Shown here piece after piece: positions 6,578 through 7,927 of a stretch of 7,927 nt of DNA (the stretch's first letter is position 1; each line of letters begins with the position of its first letter). The notes beneath the pieces were generated by a model. The model was given only the letters and a program-made list of their open reading frames with translations. It was not told where the DNA came from and searched no databases. A program made the position numbers and the translations under genes. The stretch is from Bacteroidetes bacterium UBA6161 (GTDB lineage: Bacteria > Bacteroidota > Bacteroidia > NS11-12g > UBA955). Location: NCBI GenBank assembly GCA_002422315.1, contig DIUJ01000009.1, positions 1 to 7,927 on the forward strand, read 5' to 3'.

Positions 6578-7603
6578 ATGTTTAAATTTTTTCGACAAAT
6601 CCTATTTCTTTTCTCTCCAGAAAAAGCACACTATCTCACACTTGATTTCCTAAGTTTTATCTTAAATATTCCTGGAGGAAAATTTTTACTGTCTTTGGCC
6701 TTTCCTAAACCCATTTCGCAAAGAGTAGAAGTAAACGGCATCTCTTTTCCAAACCCCGTAGGCTTGGCTGCTGGCTTTGATAAAGATGGCAAATATCTTA
6801 AAGTATGGCAGGCGCTTGGTTTTGGTTATGTAGAAGTAGGAACTGTTACACCCTTGGCACAAGAGGGCAATCCCAAACCTAGGCTTTTTAGGCTTCCTGA
6901 AGACAAAGCGATAATAAATAGAATGGGGTTTAACAATATGGGTTTGCTGCAATTACAGAATCAACTTAAAAACAGGCCAGAAGGCTTGGTTGTAGGCGGA
7001 AACATAGGCAAAAACAAAATCACACCCAATGCAATAGCACACGAAGACTACTTGAAATGCTTTGTAGAACTGTATGCCTATGTAGATTACTTTACCGTAA
7101 ATATTAGCTCCCCAAATACTCCTGGTCTCAGAGATTTACAAACCGTAGAATCTGTGTCTGGAATACTTGGCCCTCTTGTAGAACATAGGAAAAAGCTGGT
7201 TGAAAAAGGAAGCACATACAAACCTATTTTCTTGAAATTAGCTCCAGATATGGCAGAAGAGGACCTTATAGAAATTGTTAAATTTGTGAACGACTCGGAA
7301 ATAGAAGGGCTAGTAATGGGCAATACTACTCTACAAAGAAATGGCCTTGTTTCTCCAAATGCTTCTGAAACAGGAGGACTAAGCGGAAAACCTCTCATAG
7401 GGCTTTCTAATACCATGCTCCAAATCTGTGCAAGCAATCTTGCAGAACATAAAACACTGATAGGAGTAGGTGGTATACTCTGCGGAAAAGATGCAAAAAC
7501 TAAAAAAGAGATAGGTGCACATTTGGTACAAGTGTACACAGGGTTTATATACGAAGGGCCATCACTAATACATGCTTCTTGTTTAGAATGGAATAAAAAC
7601 TAA
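6578..7603 (+). CDS. pyrD: Dihydroorotate dehydrogenase (quinone), class 2
   Basis: This FMN enzyme oxidises dihydroorotate to orotate, the fourth step of pyrimidine synthesis, and passes the electrons to membrane quinone. The 341-residue length and N-terminal helical extension (about 1-45, beginning MFKFFRQILFLFSPEKAHYL) mark class 2, since that extension forms the membrane-associated quinone tunnel and class 1 enzymes lack it. The FMN barrel starts with NPVGLAAGFDKDG (59-71). NISSPNTPGLR (175-185) carries the catalytic serine, probably Ser178, as in class 2 enzymes, where class 1 uses cysteine. Lys220, Asn249 and Thr250 fit FMN-binding positions, followed by GGLSGKPL (266-273), GVGGI (296-300) and VQVYTGFIYEGP (317-328). 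The ATG at 6578 fits the family start. The gene is divergent from sdhC and apparently single, as a terminator follows. Confidence 0.97.
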   Translation: MFKFFRQILFLFSPEKAHYLTLDFLSFILNIPGGKFLLSLAFPKPISQRVEVNGISFPNPVGLAAGFDKDGKYLKVWQALGFGYVEVGTVTPLAQEGNPKPRLFRLPEDKAIINRMGFNNMGLLQLQNQLKNRPEGLVVGGNIGKNKITPNAIAHEDYLKCFVELYAYVDYFTVNISSPNTPGLRDLQTVESVSGILGPLVEHRKKLVEKGSTYKPIFLKLAPDMAEEDLIEIVKFVNDSEIEGLVMGNTTLQRNGLVSPNASETGGLSGKPLIGLSNTMLQICASNLAEHKTLIGVGGILCGKDAKTKKEIGAHLVQVYTGFIYEGPSLIHASCLEWNKN

Positions 7604-7613
7604 CTCACTTTTT

Positions 7614-7642
7614 GTTTTTCCTGCTCACAAGGAAACTTTTTT
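7614..7642 (+). terminator. Intrinsic terminator of pyrD
   Basis: TTTCCT (7617-7622) pairs with AGGAAA (7630-7635) around a 7-base loop. G7614 and C7636 can add a pair across a 2-base bulge, and six T follow at 7637-7642. It starts 10 bases after the pyrD stop. The stem is short, so efficiency may be moderate. It overlaps the promoter of the next gene. Confidence 0.6.
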
Positions 7643-7651
7643 GTACCTTTG
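7620..7651 (+). promoter_or_regulatory. Candidate promoter of the terminal surface-protein gene
   Basis: TACCTTTG (7644-7651) matches the -7 consensus TAnnTTTG exactly. CCTG at 7620-7623, 20 bases upstream, is a poor -33 candidate. The predicted leader is about 10 bases, too short for a Shine-Dalgarno sequence, and none is seen. Confidence 0.55.
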
Positions 7652-7664
7652 TTTTTCTAAGAAC

Positions 7665-7927
7665 ATGAAAAAACCCTTGTTGTTTCTTTGGTTACTCTGC
7701 ATTTCGTTTGGGCTTTTAGCTGAAACATTGCCGCCTGTTTCCCAATGGCAACTAGTAAAAAACGAGGGACAATGGCCGTCTCCTTTTTTGTATAGAGCCC
7801 AATTGCCCAATGCTTGGTTTTATTTACATCACAATGGTTATACGCTCAAAATAAACGACCCAAAAGAACAAGATTTTATACGCGAAAAACTGCACCACAA
7901 ACACTTTAAACTTGACTCTTCTTTTAG
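7665..7927 (+). CDS. Secreted protein, N-terminal fragment; likely T9SS-type surface protein (DUF7948-like)
   Basis: Only the first 87 codons are in the window; the frame is open to the right edge. Residues 1-19 form a signal peptide: Lys2-Lys3, a hydrophobic core (LLFLWLLCISFGLLA) and likely cleavage after Ala19. Cys12 is not in a lipobox, so lipoprotein export is unlikely. The mature start, with KNEGQWP at 32-38, RAQLPNAWFYLHHNGYT at 44-60 and a histidine cluster HHKH at 77-80, resembles the N-terminal domain (DUF7948 as I recall it) of large Bacteroidota proteins that often end in a gliding-motility or type IX sorting domain. That is recognition from memory; the C-terminus that would confirm type IX secretion is outside the window. 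The ATG fits the signal peptide and lies 13 bases after a -7 promoter element. Confidence 0.72.
   Translation, partial: MKKPLLFLWLLCISFGLLAETLPPVSQWQLVKNEGQWPSPFLYRAQLPNAWFYLHHNGYTLKINDPKEQDFIREKLHHKHFKLDSSF

Noticed and set aside
7087..7539. 150-codon minus-strand frame inside pyrD
   Set aside because: Antisense to the conserved FMN-binding core of PyrD; a shadow frame.
7625..7810. 61-codon minus-strand frame over the pyrD downstream gap
   Set aside because: It overlaps the terminator, promoter and signal peptide of the plus-strand gene and has no recognisable content.
1..7927. tRNA, rRNA, phage, IS transposase, CRISPR or defence genes
   Set aside because: None was recognised on either strand; the coding content is accounted for by housekeeping genes and one partial secreted protein.

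Overview
The window reads as a stretch of core chromosome from a Bacteroidota bacterium. The evidence is the style of the protein sequences (the SdhA N-terminus and the SdhB cluster motifs match the form I know from this phylum), the AT-rich intergenic DNA, TAnnTTTG promoter elements just upstream of four genes, mostly absent Shine-Dalgarno sequences, and a last gene that looks like the start of a type IX-secreted surface protein. I cannot assign a genus; a Cytophagales- or Sphingobacteriales-like member is a guess.

Layout. Positions 1-300 hold no gene, but contain two AT-rich minus-strand hairpins that probably end uvrB transcription. A complete uvrB (301-2325, minus) follows, with a promoter-like -10 element only 4 bases upstream of its ATG. 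A gene-poor stretch of about 500 bases (2326-2831) holds nested inverted repeats, short direct repeats and, next to sdhB, a convincing intrinsic terminator. The succinate:quinone oxidoreductase operon sdhC-sdhA-sdhB (6392 down to 2832, minus) is complete, with gaps of 24 and 12 bases. A 185-base divergent promoter region separates it from pyrD (6578-7603, plus), a class 2 quinone-linked dihydroorotate dehydrogenase. A compact terminator overlaps the promoter of the last gene, which starts at 7665 and runs off the window.

The complex made by sdhCAB and the PyrD enzyme both pass electrons to the membrane quinone pool: succinate oxidation feeds respiration and the citric acid cycle, and dihydroorotate oxidation serves pyrimidine synthesis. 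UvrB is the damage-verification helicase of nucleotide excision repair and has no evident link to its neighbours. The terminal gene begins with a signal peptide and a domain often found at the N-terminus of large gliding or adhesion-type proteins in this phylum.

I found no phage, CRISPR, toxin-antitoxin, defence or biosynthetic system. The most interesting items are regulatory and structural: a possibly leaderless uvrB transcript, a terminator fused to a promoter, a repeat-rich intergenic block, and an SdhC with a long periplasmic or cytoplasmic loop and no obvious equivalents of the key glutamates of dihaem fumarate reductase.
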